Assembly: GCA_035765415.1 (NCBI GenBank)
Contig: DASTXR010000131.1
Location: 16,003 to 80,002, forward strand
DNA length: 64,000 nucleotides
From: CADEED01 sp035765415
GTDB lineage: Bacteria; Pseudomonadota; Gammaproteobacteria; Steroidobacterales; Steroidobacteraceae
Reading direction: 5' to 3'
Positions 28,555 through 36,895 of the stretch are shown here, piece after piece. The translations under genes and the position numbers were made by a program. The notes under the pieces were generated by a model. That model worked only from the letters and a program-made list of their open reading frames with translations, searched no databases and was not told where the DNA came from. Position 1 is the stretch's first letter. Each line of letters opens with the position of its first letter.

Positions 28555-30537
28555 ATGAAGCGGTCGAGACATCTTTCCATTTTCAATGGAGTCGCTGCTA
28601 CAGGCTTAAGTCTGTATGCGATTTCCGCACAGGCGCAGGTGTGCGACACCCATCCCGCCTTTCCCGACGCCACCGTCACCAGCGTGATCGACCGCGATCA
28701 CATGATGTGCACGATGGGCCTGCAGTTCCCGGTATTGCCGCCGCGACTCGACGACCCTAACAAGCCACCGAACGCGCAGCCTCTCAACCCCGCGAACCCG
28801 GAAGGCAACTGGACCGACTCGCGCCGGCACACGGTGGTGCGCACGAGCTTCGGCGGCTGGCACACCTATGACAGCGACCAGGGCCTGGCCGGCGGCGCGA
28901 TGACCGGAGTCGGCGACTACGGCCCGCATTCCACTCCGCGTTACACCGACATCGACCTGATGCAGATCCGCAAGCCGGCCTGGCTGAACCCGTCCGTCAC
29001 GCGCGTGACCACGCCCGAGGACTGGTGGCTGCTGCAGCGGCCGCAGATCGAGGACTCCGTGCAATACACGCTGTACGGCCGCCCCATCCCGAAATTTCCC
29101 GTGAGCTGGGTAGTTAGTGCGGAAACCACCGGGACGCAGGTCGTGGCCGGCGTGAGTTACGCCTGGCGGCAGAAGACCTTCACCGGCACGGTGGACAAGT
29201 CGAGTTACCCCGAGTTGCGCAACACGCCGGTGATCACCGCGCAGTGCCGCTACCCGGCGGCGACCGGCAAACGATATCCGGTGGTGGTTACGTACGGTGA
29301 AGGCACCGCGCGCTTCCAGTACACCGCGCCGTATGACTACGGCACCTGCAGCTACAGCCCGACGCTCGTGCAGCCCGACAATGGCAACAACGGCGCCATG
29401 TCGAGTTATCTCATCGGCCTCATGAACAAGGGCGACTGGCGCAGTCCCGAGGATGCCGGGTCGCTGGTTGCGTGGGGCTGGGGCGTCAGCCGTCTCATCG
29501 ACGCGTTCGCGAGCGATCCGGACATCGACGAGGATCGCGTCGCGGTGGAGGGCCACTCGCGTTATGGCAAGGCGACGCTGGTCACCGCGGCCTACGACGA
29601 TCGCGTCGTGGTGGCCTGGCCCAGCGACGCGGGCGCCATGGGCACGGCGATGATGCGGCGGCACTACGGTGAGTCGCTGGAATTCGTCGCGAGCTCGAGC
29701 AGCGAGTATCACTGGGTCAACGGCAACATCCTGCAATACGCCGGACCGCTGCACTGGGGCGGATACATCCCGCGCAAGCTCGAGAACATGGTGGTGGACG
29801 CACACTCCACCACCGCGCTGCTCGCGCCGCGCGCGATCTTCGTGACCAACGGCACCGACACGCCGCCGGGCAACGGCGATGCATGGGCGGATCCGCGTGG
29901 CACATATCTCTCGGGCGAGCTCGCGTCACCCGTCTGGAATCTCCTCGGCTGGAAGGGCCAGGTCATTCCCGAAGGCACGGTGTACACCTCGGGCATCGAT
30001 GAGTCCGTGGGTGGCACACCGCCGTTCAACGTGGCGTTCATCGAGGGCACGGTGGGCTGGCGCCGGCAGATCGAAGGACACACGCCGGTGCCGAACTGGC
30101 CGTCGTTCGCGCTGTTTGCCAATCGTTATCTCTGGGACGACCGCCCTGTGATCGCGGCTGACCAGGAATTCAGCGTGGATGAAGGCTCGGGCGGCGCGAT
30201 CGGCGCGGTCGAGGCGTCGGATCCGGACGAAGGCGATACGTTGAGCAGCTGGCAGGTGAAGGGCGGCGATGGCGCCTACCTCGTCACCATCGACAAGGAC
30301 ACGGGCGTTCTCAAGATCAGGGACGCCGCGGCTCTTGCGAAGAACGGCCAGAAGAAGGTGCGGTTGACGGTATTCGTCGGCGACGGGAAGCGTCCGAGCA
30401 AGGACGCGACGGTCATCGTGCATCTGCCGGCAATCTGGAACCTGTGCAGCGGCACGAACCAGGGTGCCGCTGTCGCGCGCGAGCAGGTGCCGCAACACCT
30501 GTCACAGGGTTACACCGTAGGGAATTGCGCTCCCTGA
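28555..30537 (+). CDS. Secreted CE15 glucuronoyl esterase with cadherin-like C-terminal domain
   Basis: 660 residues; GGGGGA lies just upstream of the ATG. Signal peptide through AISAQAQ. The alpha/beta-hydrolase carries the CE15 nucleophile motif GHSRYGK (S335), a DAGAMGTAMMRRHYGE stretch matching the bacterial catalytic-glutamate region, and the histidine in DAHSTTALLAPRAIFV. CE15 enzymes cut ester bonds between lignin and glucuronoxylan. After ~residue 525 there is a cadherin/Ig-like domain (EFSVDEGSGGAIGAVEASDPDEGD ... ITIDKDTGVLKI) that probably mediates attachment. Fits the GH43 and GH35 genes at 9-13 kb. A rho-independent terminator follows. Confidence 0.85.
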   Translation: MKRSRHLSIFNGVAATGLSLYAISAQAQVCDTHPAFPDATVTSVIDRDHMMCTMGLQFPVLPPRLDDPNKPPNAQPLNPANPEGNWTDSRRHTVVRTSFGGWHTYDSDQGLAGGAMTGVGDYGPHSTPRYTDIDLMQIRKPAWLNPSVTRVTTPEDWWLLQRPQIEDSVQYTLYGRPIPKFPVSWVVSAETTGTQVVAGVSYAWRQKTFTGTVDKSSYPELRNTPVITAQCRYPAATGKRYPVVVTYGEGTARFQYTAPYDYGTCSYSPTLVQPDNGNNGAMSSYLIGLMNKGDWRSPEDAGSLVAWGWGVSRLIDAFASDPDIDEDRVAVEGHSRYGKATLVTAAYDDRVVVAWPSDAGAMGTAMMRRHYGESLEFVASSSSEYHWVNGNILQYAGPLHWGGYIPRKLENMVVDAHSTTALLAPRAIFVTNGTDTPPGNGDAWADPRGTYLSGELASPVWNLLGWKGQVIPEGTVYTSGIDESVGGTPPFNVAFIEGTVGWRRQIEGHTPVPNWPSFALFANRYLWDDRPVIAADQEFSVDEGSGGAIGAVEASDPDEGDTLSSWQVKGGDGAYLVTIDKDTGVLKIRDAAALAKNGQKKVRLTVFVGDGKRPSKDATVIVHLPAIWNLCSGTNQGAAVAREQVPQHLSQGYTVGNCAP

Positions 30538-30568
30538 TCGCCTTGCTGCCATAGAGCGAAGTTGATGC

Positions 30569-30606
30569 CCGTGTCACAGCTCCAAAGCTGTGGCACGGAC
30601 GTTTTT
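30569..30606 (+). terminator. Rho-independent terminator after the CE15 gene
   Basis: Stem CCGTGTCACAGCT / AGCTGTGGCACGG (13 bp including one G.U pair) with a 4-nt CCAA loop, followed closely by TTTTT at 30602-30606. It sits 31 bp after the stop of the CE15 esterase and before the thiolase gene. Confidence 0.85.
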
Positions 30607-30661
30607 ATTGGCGGCACCGGCATGGCATCCTAGCGCGCGCTTTTCGCCGGGAGTTCATTCC

Positions 30662-31960
30662 ATGCTGGTCGGTTCCAACGTTCGTCGCGTCGCCGTGGTC
30701 GGCGGCATGCGCATTCCTTTCGCGCGCGGGCACGGCGCGTATTCGCGCGTCGGCAACCAGGATATGTACACCGCGGTGTTGCAGGCGCTGGTCGCGAAGT
30801 ACCGCCTCGCGGGCGAGCGGCTCGGCGACGTCACCGGCGGCGCCGTGCTCAAGCACTCCAAGGACTTCAACCTCGTGCGCGAGTGCGTGTTGTCCTCGGG
30901 CCTCGATCCACAGACGCCCGGCATCGACATGCAGCGCGCCTGCGGCACCGGTCTCGACGCCACGATTTCCGTGGCCATGAAAATTGCGCTGGGGCAGATG
31001 GACTCCGGCATCGCCGGGGGATTCGACACGGTCAGCGATCCGCCCATCGTCTACACGCGCGAATACCAGCAGTTGCTGCTGCGCGCCTATCGCGCGCGCA
31101 GCGCCTGGGGGCGCATCAAGCCGTTCTTCGGCTTGCGGCCGCGCCACTTCAAGCCCGTGATGCCCGGCGTGCTCGAGCCGCGCACGGGACTGTCGATGGG
31201 CGAACACTGCGAGCAGATGGCGAAGACCTGGAAGATCTCGCGCGCCGACCAGGACCAGCTCGCGAACCTGAGCCACGTCAATGCCGGCAAGGCATGGGCG
31301 CGCGGATTCTTCAGCGATCTGGTGTTGAGTGAATACCAGGGCCTGAAGATCGACAACAACGTGCGCGCCGACAGCACCGTCGAAAAGTTGTCGCAACTCA
31401 AGCCCGCATTCGATCGGCGCAGCGGCCAGGGCACGCTCACCGCGGGCAATTCCACGCCGCTCACCGACGGCGCCTCCGCCGTGTTGTTAGCCAGCGAAGA
31501 GTGGGCACGGCAACGCAACCTGCCGGTGCTCGCGTATTTCAGCTACAGCAAGCAGTGGGCGGTGGACTACGTCGGTGGCAACGAAGGCCTGCTCATGGCC
31601 CCCGCCTACGCGGTGCCCGCCATGCTCAAGGATGCGAATCTCACGCTGCAGGACTTCGACTTCTACGAGATCCACGAAGCGTTTGCCGCGCAGGTGCTGT
31701 GCACGCTCAAGGCATGGGAATCGCCCGAGTATTGCAAGGAGAAGCTCGGGCTGGAGAAGCCGCTGGGCACCATCGATCGCGCCAGGCTGAACGTGAACGG
31801 CTCGAGCGTGGCCATCGGGCATCCGTTCGCGGCCACCGGCACGCGCATCGTCGCATCGCTGGCCAAGCAGCTGTCCGAGTCTCCTACGGCGAAACGCGGC
31901 CTGATTTCCGTGTGCACTGCGGGTGGCATGGGGGTCGTCGCGATTCTCGAGAAGGCGTAG
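30662..31960 (+). CDS. Acetyl-CoA C-acyltransferase (FadI-like thiolase)
   Basis: 432 residues from the ATG at 30662, matching the ~436 of FadI. The three thiolase catalytic elements are present: nucleophile cysteine in QRACGTGLDA (~residue 96), histidine in YEIHEAFAAQ and GHPFAATGTR, and the second cysteine in SVCTAGGMG near the end. It would cleave 3-ketoacyl-CoA in beta-oxidation or the reverse. No fadJ-type partner is adjacent; it sits just before the homogentisate genes, so it may serve general acyl-CoA breakdown. Downstream is a very long hairpin. Confidence 0.92.
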   Translation: MLVGSNVRRVAVVGGMRIPFARGHGAYSRVGNQDMYTAVLQALVAKYRLAGERLGDVTGGAVLKHSKDFNLVRECVLSSGLDPQTPGIDMQRACGTGLDATISVAMKIALGQMDSGIAGGFDTVSDPPIVYTREYQQLLLRAYRARSAWGRIKPFFGLRPRHFKPVMPGVLEPRTGLSMGEHCEQMAKTWKISRADQDQLANLSHVNAGKAWARGFFSDLVLSEYQGLKIDNNVRADSTVEKLSQLKPAFDRRSGQGTLTAGNSTPLTDGASAVLLASEEWARQRNLPVLAYFSYSKQWAVDYVGGNEGLLMAPAYAVPAMLKDANLTLQDFDFYEIHEAFAAQVLCTLKAWESPEYCKEKLGLEKPLGTIDRARLNVNGSSVAIGHPFAATGTRIVASLAKQLSESPTAKRGLISVCTAGGMGVVAILEKA

Positions 31961-31962
31961 GA

Positions 31963-31990
31963 GTGCCGGGTGGTGCCGGGTGGTGCCGGG
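31963..31990 (+). repeat. Three tandem copies of GTGCCGGG(TG)
   Basis: GTGCCGGGTG occurs at 31963-31972 and 31973-31982, and the third copy (31983-31990) merges into the large inverted repeat that follows. Probably a product of replication slippage at the edge of that element. Too short and too few to be a CRISPR array. Confidence 0.6.
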
Positions 31991-32067
31991 CACCAAAAGT
32001 CGTAGTTGAGTCCAGGTTGGCGCTTGCCGGAACACTGGCTCAACTACGACTTTTGGTGCCCGGCACC
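31982..32067. repeat. Perfect 29-bp inverted repeat with 28-nt loop
   Basis: Arms 31982-32010 and 32039-32067 are perfect reverse complements, beginning GGTGCCGGGCACC and ending GTAGTTGAG/CTCAACTAC. The loop can add a further CCAG/CTGG pair. It lies between the thiolase and homogentisate dioxygenase genes. No U-run follows, so it is not a typical terminator. Its size and perfection suggest a recently inserted palindromic repeat (REP/MITE-like). Confidence 0.85.
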
Positions 32068-32133
32068 TCTTCCATGAGTTGTAATTGGTTTCAGATGAAA
32101 CTAAATTGACCTCCCGCGTACGCGAGGTCATCC

Positions 32134-33261
32134 ATGAAGCGCTACGTCCAGTTCCCCAGGGTTGAAGGCCAGGCCTCGCGCCAGGCGCACGCCGACCTGC
32201 CCGCGGGGACGTACGAACGCGAGATCAGCAAGGAAGGCTTCTTCGGACCCGCCGCGCATCTGTATCACCGCCATCCACCCACGGGCTGGGTCGATTTCGA
32301 AGGCCCGCTGCGTCCGCACGCCTTCGACTGCACGAAGCTCGACGGCAACCAGGACTCTCCCTGGAACGCGGCGGAGCTGCTGCACAACTCCTCGGTGCGA
32401 CTGCGCTACTGGCGCCTGGGCGCCAGCATGCCGCAGCTCGCTCGCAATGCCGACGGCGACGAGCTGCTGTTCGTGCATTCCGGAAGCGGCGACCTGTTCT
32501 GCGACTACGGCCATCTGCCCATCGAAGCCGGCGATTACGTGCTCATTCCGCGCGGCACGATGTGGCGCATCGAATGCGCAGGCCCGCTGCATGCCCTGCT
32601 CATCGAAGCGACTAACAACTCCTATCGCCTGCCCGACAAGGGGCTGGTGGGTCCGCACGCCATCTTCGACGCGGCCATGCTCGACACGCCGCGCATCGAC
32701 GACGCCTTCAGGGATCAGCAGGAAGACGTCGAATGGCGCGTGGCCATCAAGCGGCGTGGCGCCGTCTCCACGGCCACCTTTCCATTCAATCCGCTGGACG
32801 CCGTGGGCTGGCACGGCGACCTGTCGGTGGCGCGCATCAACGTTCGCGACCTGCGTCCGCTCATGAGCCACCGTTATCACCTGCCGCCGTCGGCGCACAC
32901 CACGTTCCTCGCCGATCGCTTCGTCGTCTGCACCTTCGTGCCGCGGCCGTTCGAGACCGATCCGGGCGCCATGAAGGTCCCGTTCTTCCACAACAACGAC
33001 GACTACGACGAGGTGCTGTTCTATCACGCGGGAGATTTTTTCAGCCGCGACAACATCCACCCCGGCATGATCACGCTGCACCCCGGTGGCTTCACGCACG
33101 GTCCGCATCCCAAAGCCCTGAAGAACGTGCTTCAGCCATCGAAACCGGCCACCAACGAATACGCGGTCATGATCGACACGCGTGACGCGCTGGAAATAAC
33201 GCCCGCCGCTGCGCAGGTGGAATGGGCCGGCTACGTCGACAGCTGGAAGAACGCGCCATGA
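32134..33261 (+). CDS. hmgA: Homogentisate 1,2-dioxygenase
   Basis: 375 residues. Opens the ring of homogentisate to give maleylacetoacetate in tyrosine/phenylalanine breakdown. The cupin-like C-terminal half has the iron-site pattern of the family: HNNDDYDEVLFYHAG followed by HPGGFTHGPHP. The protein is shorter than the ~430-residue canonical form because the N-terminal domain is compact, as in a recognised shorter clade. Directly followed, 10 bp later, by a fumarylacetoacetase-family gene. Maleylacetoacetate isomerase is not present in this window. Confidence 0.92.
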   Translation: MKRYVQFPRVEGQASRQAHADLPAGTYEREISKEGFFGPAAHLYHRHPPTGWVDFEGPLRPHAFDCTKLDGNQDSPWNAAELLHNSSVRLRYWRLGASMPQLARNADGDELLFVHSGSGDLFCDYGHLPIEAGDYVLIPRGTMWRIECAGPLHALLIEATNNSYRLPDKGLVGPHAIFDAAMLDTPRIDDAFRDQQEDVEWRVAIKRRGAVSTATFPFNPLDAVGWHGDLSVARINVRDLRPLMSHRYHLPPSAHTTFLADRFVVCTFVPRPFETDPGAMKVPFFHNNDDYDEVLFYHAGDFFSRDNIHPGMITLHPGGFTHGPHPKALKNVLQPSKPATNEYAVMIDTRDALEITPAAAQVEWAGYVDSWKNAP

Positions 33262-33271
33262 CGTTCAATCC

Positions 33272-34261
33272 ATGAAACTCGCGACATTGAGGCGCGGCGG
33301 TCGCGACGGGCGGCTGGTCATCGTCAACAAGGCGCTCACACATTGCCAGCTCGTTCCCGGCATCGCGCCCACGCTGCAGGCCGCGCTCGACGACTGGGCG
33401 TCGGTCTCTCCGAAGCTCGCCGAGCGCGCCGCGGCGCTCGAGAACAATGCCGCGCACTCCGACGTGATGCCCTTCGACGCCGCGCAATGCGCCGCGCCGC
33501 TGCCGCGCGCCTACCACTGGGTGGACGGCAGCGCCTATGTGAATCACGTCGAGCTGGTGCGCAAGGCGCGCGGCGCCGACATGCCCGCCTCGTTCTGGAC
33601 CGACCCGCTGGTCTACCAGGGCGGCTCCGACGACTTGTTAGGCCCGCGCGACGACGTCCCGTTTGGCGACACTGCCTGGGGCATCGACCTCGAGGCGGAA
33701 GTCGCGGTGATCACCGACGACGTGCCGATGGGCACCACGGTTCCCACGGCGGCCGGCCACATCAAGCTGATCGTGCTGGTCAACGACTGGTCGTTGCGCG
33801 GGCTCATTCCAGGTGAGCTCGCCAAGGGCTTCGGCTTCTATCAGTCCAAGCCCGCCACGGCGTTTTCGCCCGTGGCCGTGACTCCGAACGAGCTCGGCGA
33901 CGCCTGGCGCGAAAGCAAGGTGCACCTGCCCTTGCTGAGCCGCATCAACGGCCGCGAATTCGGCCACCCCGATGCCGGCACCGACATGACGTTCAGCTTC
34001 GCGCAGCTCATCGCGCACGCGACGAAGACGCGGCGCCTGGGCGCGGGCGCCATCGTCGGCTCGGGCACTGTCTCCAACTACGATCGCAGCCGCGGCGCGA
34101 GCTGCCTCGCCGAGAAACGCACGCTCGAGCAGATGCAGTCCGGCGCACCCAGCACGCCGTTCCTGCAATTCGGCGATCGCGTCTCCATCGAGATGCTCGA
34201 CGCGCGCGGCCAGAGCATTTTCGGCGCGCTCGACAACCGGGTCGTCAAGGCCGGTAGTTAG
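33272..34261 (+). CDS. Fumarylacetoacetate hydrolase family protein
   Basis: 329 residues. The C-terminal FAH fold is evident: GIDLEAEVAVITDDVPMGT (metal-binding acidic residues), VNDWSLRGLIPGELAKGFGF, QSKPATAFSPVAVTP, and GSGTVSNYD. Located 10 bp after hmgA on the same strand, it most likely hydrolyses fumarylacetoacetate to fumarate and acetoacetate. FAH-family members with other substrates exist, so the operon context is the main reason for this assignment. The length matches the shorter bacterial FahA type. Confidence 0.9.
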   Translation: MKLATLRRGGRDGRLVIVNKALTHCQLVPGIAPTLQAALDDWASVSPKLAERAAALENNAAHSDVMPFDAAQCAAPLPRAYHWVDGSAYVNHVELVRKARGADMPASFWTDPLVYQGGSDDLLGPRDDVPFGDTAWGIDLEAEVAVITDDVPMGTTVPTAAGHIKLIVLVNDWSLRGLIPGELAKGFGFYQSKPATAFSPVAVTPNELGDAWRESKVHLPLLSRINGREFGHPDAGTDMTFSFAQLIAHATKTRRLGAGAIVGSGTVSNYDRSRGASCLAEKRTLEQMQSGAPSTPFLQFGDRVSIEMLDARGQSIFGALDNRVVKAGS

Positions 34262-34267
34262 CGTCGA

Positions 34268-34750
34268 TCACGCAATGGCGACCTCCACCATGCGCGGCGC
34301 CAGCACACGCACGAGGTCCGCAGGACTGATGCCGACCAGGAAACCGCGCGCGCCGCCGTTGATGTAGATGCGCGGCAGGTCCGTGATGGTTTTCTCGCAG
34401 CAAACAGGCATCGCACGCTTGAGACCGAAAGGCGACGTTCCACCCACCTGGTAGCCGGAGTGCCGGTCCGCCACCTCGGGCGCGCAGGGAGCGACGCTCT
34501 TGTGGCCCAGTTGCCGCGCCAGGTTCTTCGCCGACACTTCGCGATCACCGTGCATGAGGATACACAACGGCTTTCTGGTGTCGTCCTCGAAGATCAGCGT
34601 CTTCACCACCAGGTGCTCTTCGACGCCCAGGTGTTCGGCCGAGGCGCGGGTGCCGCCGCGCGGCTCCCATACATATATGTGCGGCGTGAAATCGACCTTG
34701 TGCTGGCGAAGCACGCGGACGCCCAAGGTCACGGGATAGTCGGTAGCCAT
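34268..34750 (-). CDS. ybaK: Cys-tRNA(Pro)/Cys-tRNA(Cys) deacylase YbaK
   Basis: 160 residues, the normal size of YbaK. It removes mischarged cysteine from tRNA-Pro in trans. Motifs: KTLIFEDDTRKPLCILMHGDREVSAKNLARQLG with the conserved catalytic lysine region, GYQVGGTSPFGLKRAMPVCCEKTI, and YINGGARGFLVGISPADL. Convergent with the FAH gene, separated by 6 bp. Start ATG at 34750; an alternative is not obvious. Confidence 0.93.
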   Translation of the reverse strand: MATDYPVTLGVRVLRQHKVDFTPHIYVWEPRGGTRASAEHLGVEEHLVVKTLIFEDDTRKPLCILMHGDREVSAKNLARQLGHKSVAPCAPEVADRHSGYQVGGTSPFGLKRAMPVCCEKTITDLPRIYINGGARGFLVGISPADLVRVLAPRMVEVAIA

Positions 34751-34825
34751 ACCTCGATGTTAGACGCTGGCCGCGCGCGCAGCGCAGCGTCGGGCAGATC
34801 GGGCAGGCGTCGCGCCAGGCGCTGG

Positions 34826-35857
34826 TCAGCGCGGCCGCCGTCGCACGGGCTCCAGGAAGTAGGTCTGCAGGTGCGCGACGCGCGAGTCCCTGCCCACCAC
34901 CACGAGCTCGCCGCGATCGTTGATGAATCTGCCTGTCATGAGCCTGACGAAAGGCCGCAACGGATCATCCGGGTGGATGAGAGTATTGAGATCGACGACC
35001 TCTCCGTTGTCCCACACCGTTGCGACTTGCTGCGCGTCACCTGGCAGGGGGAGCACGGTCTGGCCAACGATGCGTCCGGCATTGTTGATGTCGGTGGCGA
35101 AGCTGTTCGTCTGGTTTTCGACCAGCGCCGGCAGAACCGTGAGTTGACCTCGTTCCCAGACGAAGGCGCGAGTGCCGCCGGTTCCAACGAGCGATCCGAT
35201 GACCTGGCCGCGGTCGTTGATATTGCTGGCGCTACTGGGCGCGGGCACGATCGGCGTGATGACGCCGGCCTCCCAGATGGCCGCGGTCCTGCTGGCACCG
35301 GAAAACTGGGTACCGACCACCGTGCCAGAATCGTTGAGTTCGCGCGGGGAGAAGGAAGGATCGAAGACCAGGACGCTGCCTTTGTCATTGAGGAAGAAGC
35401 CCTCATTGAATTCGGCGTCATAGTACGAGCCGAAGACCTGCTCCCGATCGTTGACCGGGCCGAGGAACACCGCTTCCGCAGTCGGCGGCCCCTGGACGTC
35501 GCGGACCTGCCTGCGGTCGAGCAGGAAACCGCGGAACACGTTGGTCTCCGGCTCTATGTAGAAGCCGACGACCTGCGAGCGATTGTTGATGCCGGTACCC
35601 TCGATGATGTTCGCAGCAGGATTTATCCGGCTTCGCAGGTCGACGAAAGTGCCATCGCGCCAGAGGTATGCGAACTGCCCGTCAGGGGCGCTGCGTGTGC
35701 CGACGACTTCGCCACGGTTGTTCATGGCCGTCATGGTGAGGCCGCCCACCAACGGGCTGTCGATGAGCTTCAATCGATAGCGCACCTGTGGCGCGGCGAG
35801 CGCGCTGGTCGCGAAGAACGTCAGCGCCAATATCGAGGACAGCCACTTGAGTCGCAT
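34826..35857 (-). CDS. HAF-repeat secreted protein
   Basis: 343 residues with a signal peptide (MRLKWLSSILALTFFATSALA). The body is made of ~45-residue repeats of the type INNRGxVVGxxxxxxxxxAxLWxxG (for example MNNRGEVVGTRS, INNRSQVVGFY, INDRGQVIGSL, INNAGRIVGQT, INDRGELVVVG). This is the HAF-repeat pattern, a predicted beta-propeller or solenoid found in secreted proteins of unknown role. A 7-bp hairpin (35873-35889) lies just upstream of its GGGAGAG ribosome site. Confidence 0.8.
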   Translation of the reverse strand: MRLKWLSSILALTFFATSALAAPQVRYRLKLIDSPLVGGLTMTAMNNRGEVVGTRSAPDGQFAYLWRDGTFVDLRSRINPAANIIEGTGINNRSQVVGFYIEPETNVFRGFLLDRRQVRDVQGPPTAEAVFLGPVNDREQVFGSYYDAEFNEGFFLNDKGSVLVFDPSFSPRELNDSGTVVGTQFSGASRTAAIWEAGVITPIVPAPSSASNINDRGQVIGSLVGTGGTRAFVWERGQLTVLPALVENQTNSFATDINNAGRIVGQTVLPLPGDAQQVATVWDNGEVVDLNTLIHPDDPLRPFVRLMTGRFINDRGELVVVGRDSRVAHLQTYFLEPVRRRPR

Positions 35858-36214
35858 GTTGATCTCTCCCTGGCCGGCCGTTGGCCGGCGGTCACAGTTG
35901 CGGACAAACTAACCAGCCGCGAATCGGATGTGTGTAAGACATGGTGAGATCAACTGAGAGAAATCAGCGGGACCGCACGCGGGTCACTAGCTAGATGGCG
36001 GCGCAGGCGCGGCGATGCATGGAAGCTCGAGTCCAGCGTGGGCAACCACTGACAGAGTGGGCCGCCCTGCCGCGAGTGCATGTCAATACATGCATTCGAG
36101 GAACCATAAACCGGCCAAAGCGGCCAACTTGCTGGTTTCACGCGCAGTTTTTCCCTGCGCCAGGCGTTCAATACTACCTTCGGGAGAGAGGTACGCGGCC
36201 TCACTGGTGGCACA
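35858..36214. other. 357-bp gap between divergent genes
   Basis: Contains a GC hairpin near the HAF gene start (GCCGGCC/GGCCGGC, 35873-35889) and an 11-bp dyad with one G.T mismatch (CGAGTGCATGT/ACATGCATTCG, 36073-36098) that could be an operator for the dienelactone hydrolase operon. No convincing open frame or known RNA family. Promoters for both genes presumably lie here, but I cannot place them. Confidence 0.4.
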
Positions 36215-36895
36215 ATGCCGCCCATGGGTGAGTTCACCACGCTGATGGCGCGCGACGGCCATGAATTCAATGCCTGGCTTGCCGCGCCCAGCGGGCCGGC
36301 GCGCGGCGCCGTCGTGATCGCGCAGGAAATATTCGGCGTGAACCGGCACATCCGCGCGGTGGCAGACGACTACGCCGCGCAAGGCTACGTCACCATCGCG
36401 CCTTGTTTGTTCGATCGCATTCGCCGCGGCATCGAGCTCGGCTACAGCGAGGCGGAAGTCCAGCAAGGCCGCGGTTACCGGCTGCAGATTCCCAAGGAGA
36501 AGACGCTTCTCGATCTCACGGCCTGCATCAACGTCATCAAACACGCGGGCCGCGTGTCGATCGTGGGTTACTGCTGGGGCGGCACGCTGGCGTACATCGC
36601 GGCCTGCGAACTGCAAGTGTTCTGCGCCGTGTCTTACTACGGCGGGCAGATCAAGGATCACCTCGGGAAATCCCCGCGCCGTCCGGTGATGTATCACTTC
36701 GGCGAGAAGGACCCGCACATTCCGCTGAGCGACGTGGACAAGATCCGCGCCGCGGATCCGAACGGCGTGTTTCACCTCTATCCTGCCGACCACGGATTCA
36801 ACTGCGACGAGCGCGGCAGTTACGACGCCGCCAGCGCGGCGCTGGCGCGCGAGCGCACGCTGCAATTCCTGGCCGCGCAAATGGAACGCAAATGA
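36215..36895 (+). CDS. Dienelactone hydrolase family protein
   Basis: 226 residues. Alpha/beta-hydrolase with the DLH-type cysteine nucleophile in GYCWGG (~residue 118), an aspartate near residue 165 in EKDPHIPL and the histidine in DHGFNC (~188). Members hydrolyse dienelactones in aromatic breakdown or other ester substrates; the true substrate here is open. The last bases overlap the next gene (ATGA at 36892-36895), so it is translationally coupled to succinate-semialdehyde dehydrogenase. An alternative start ATG is at 36224. Confidence 0.88.
   Translation: MPPMGEFTTLMARDGHEFNAWLAAPSGPARGAVVIAQEIFGVNRHIRAVADDYAAQGYVTIAPCLFDRIRRGIELGYSEAEVQQGRGYRLQIPKEKTLLDLTACINVIKHAGRVSIVGYCWGGTLAYIAACELQVFCAVSYYGGQIKDHLGKSPRRPVMYHFGEKDPHIPLSDVDKIRAADPNGVFHLYPADHGFNCDERGSYDAASAALARERTLQFLAAQMERK

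Noticed and set aside
25648..28572. 974-codon minus-strand ORF in another frame of the sensor kinase
   Set aside because: Out-of-frame reading of the kinase gene: extreme Arg/Ala/His content, no domains.
31963..31990. Three direct decamer repeats as a possible CRISPR or iteron
   Set aside because: Only three contiguous units without spacers or replication genes; best read as slippage beside a palindrome.
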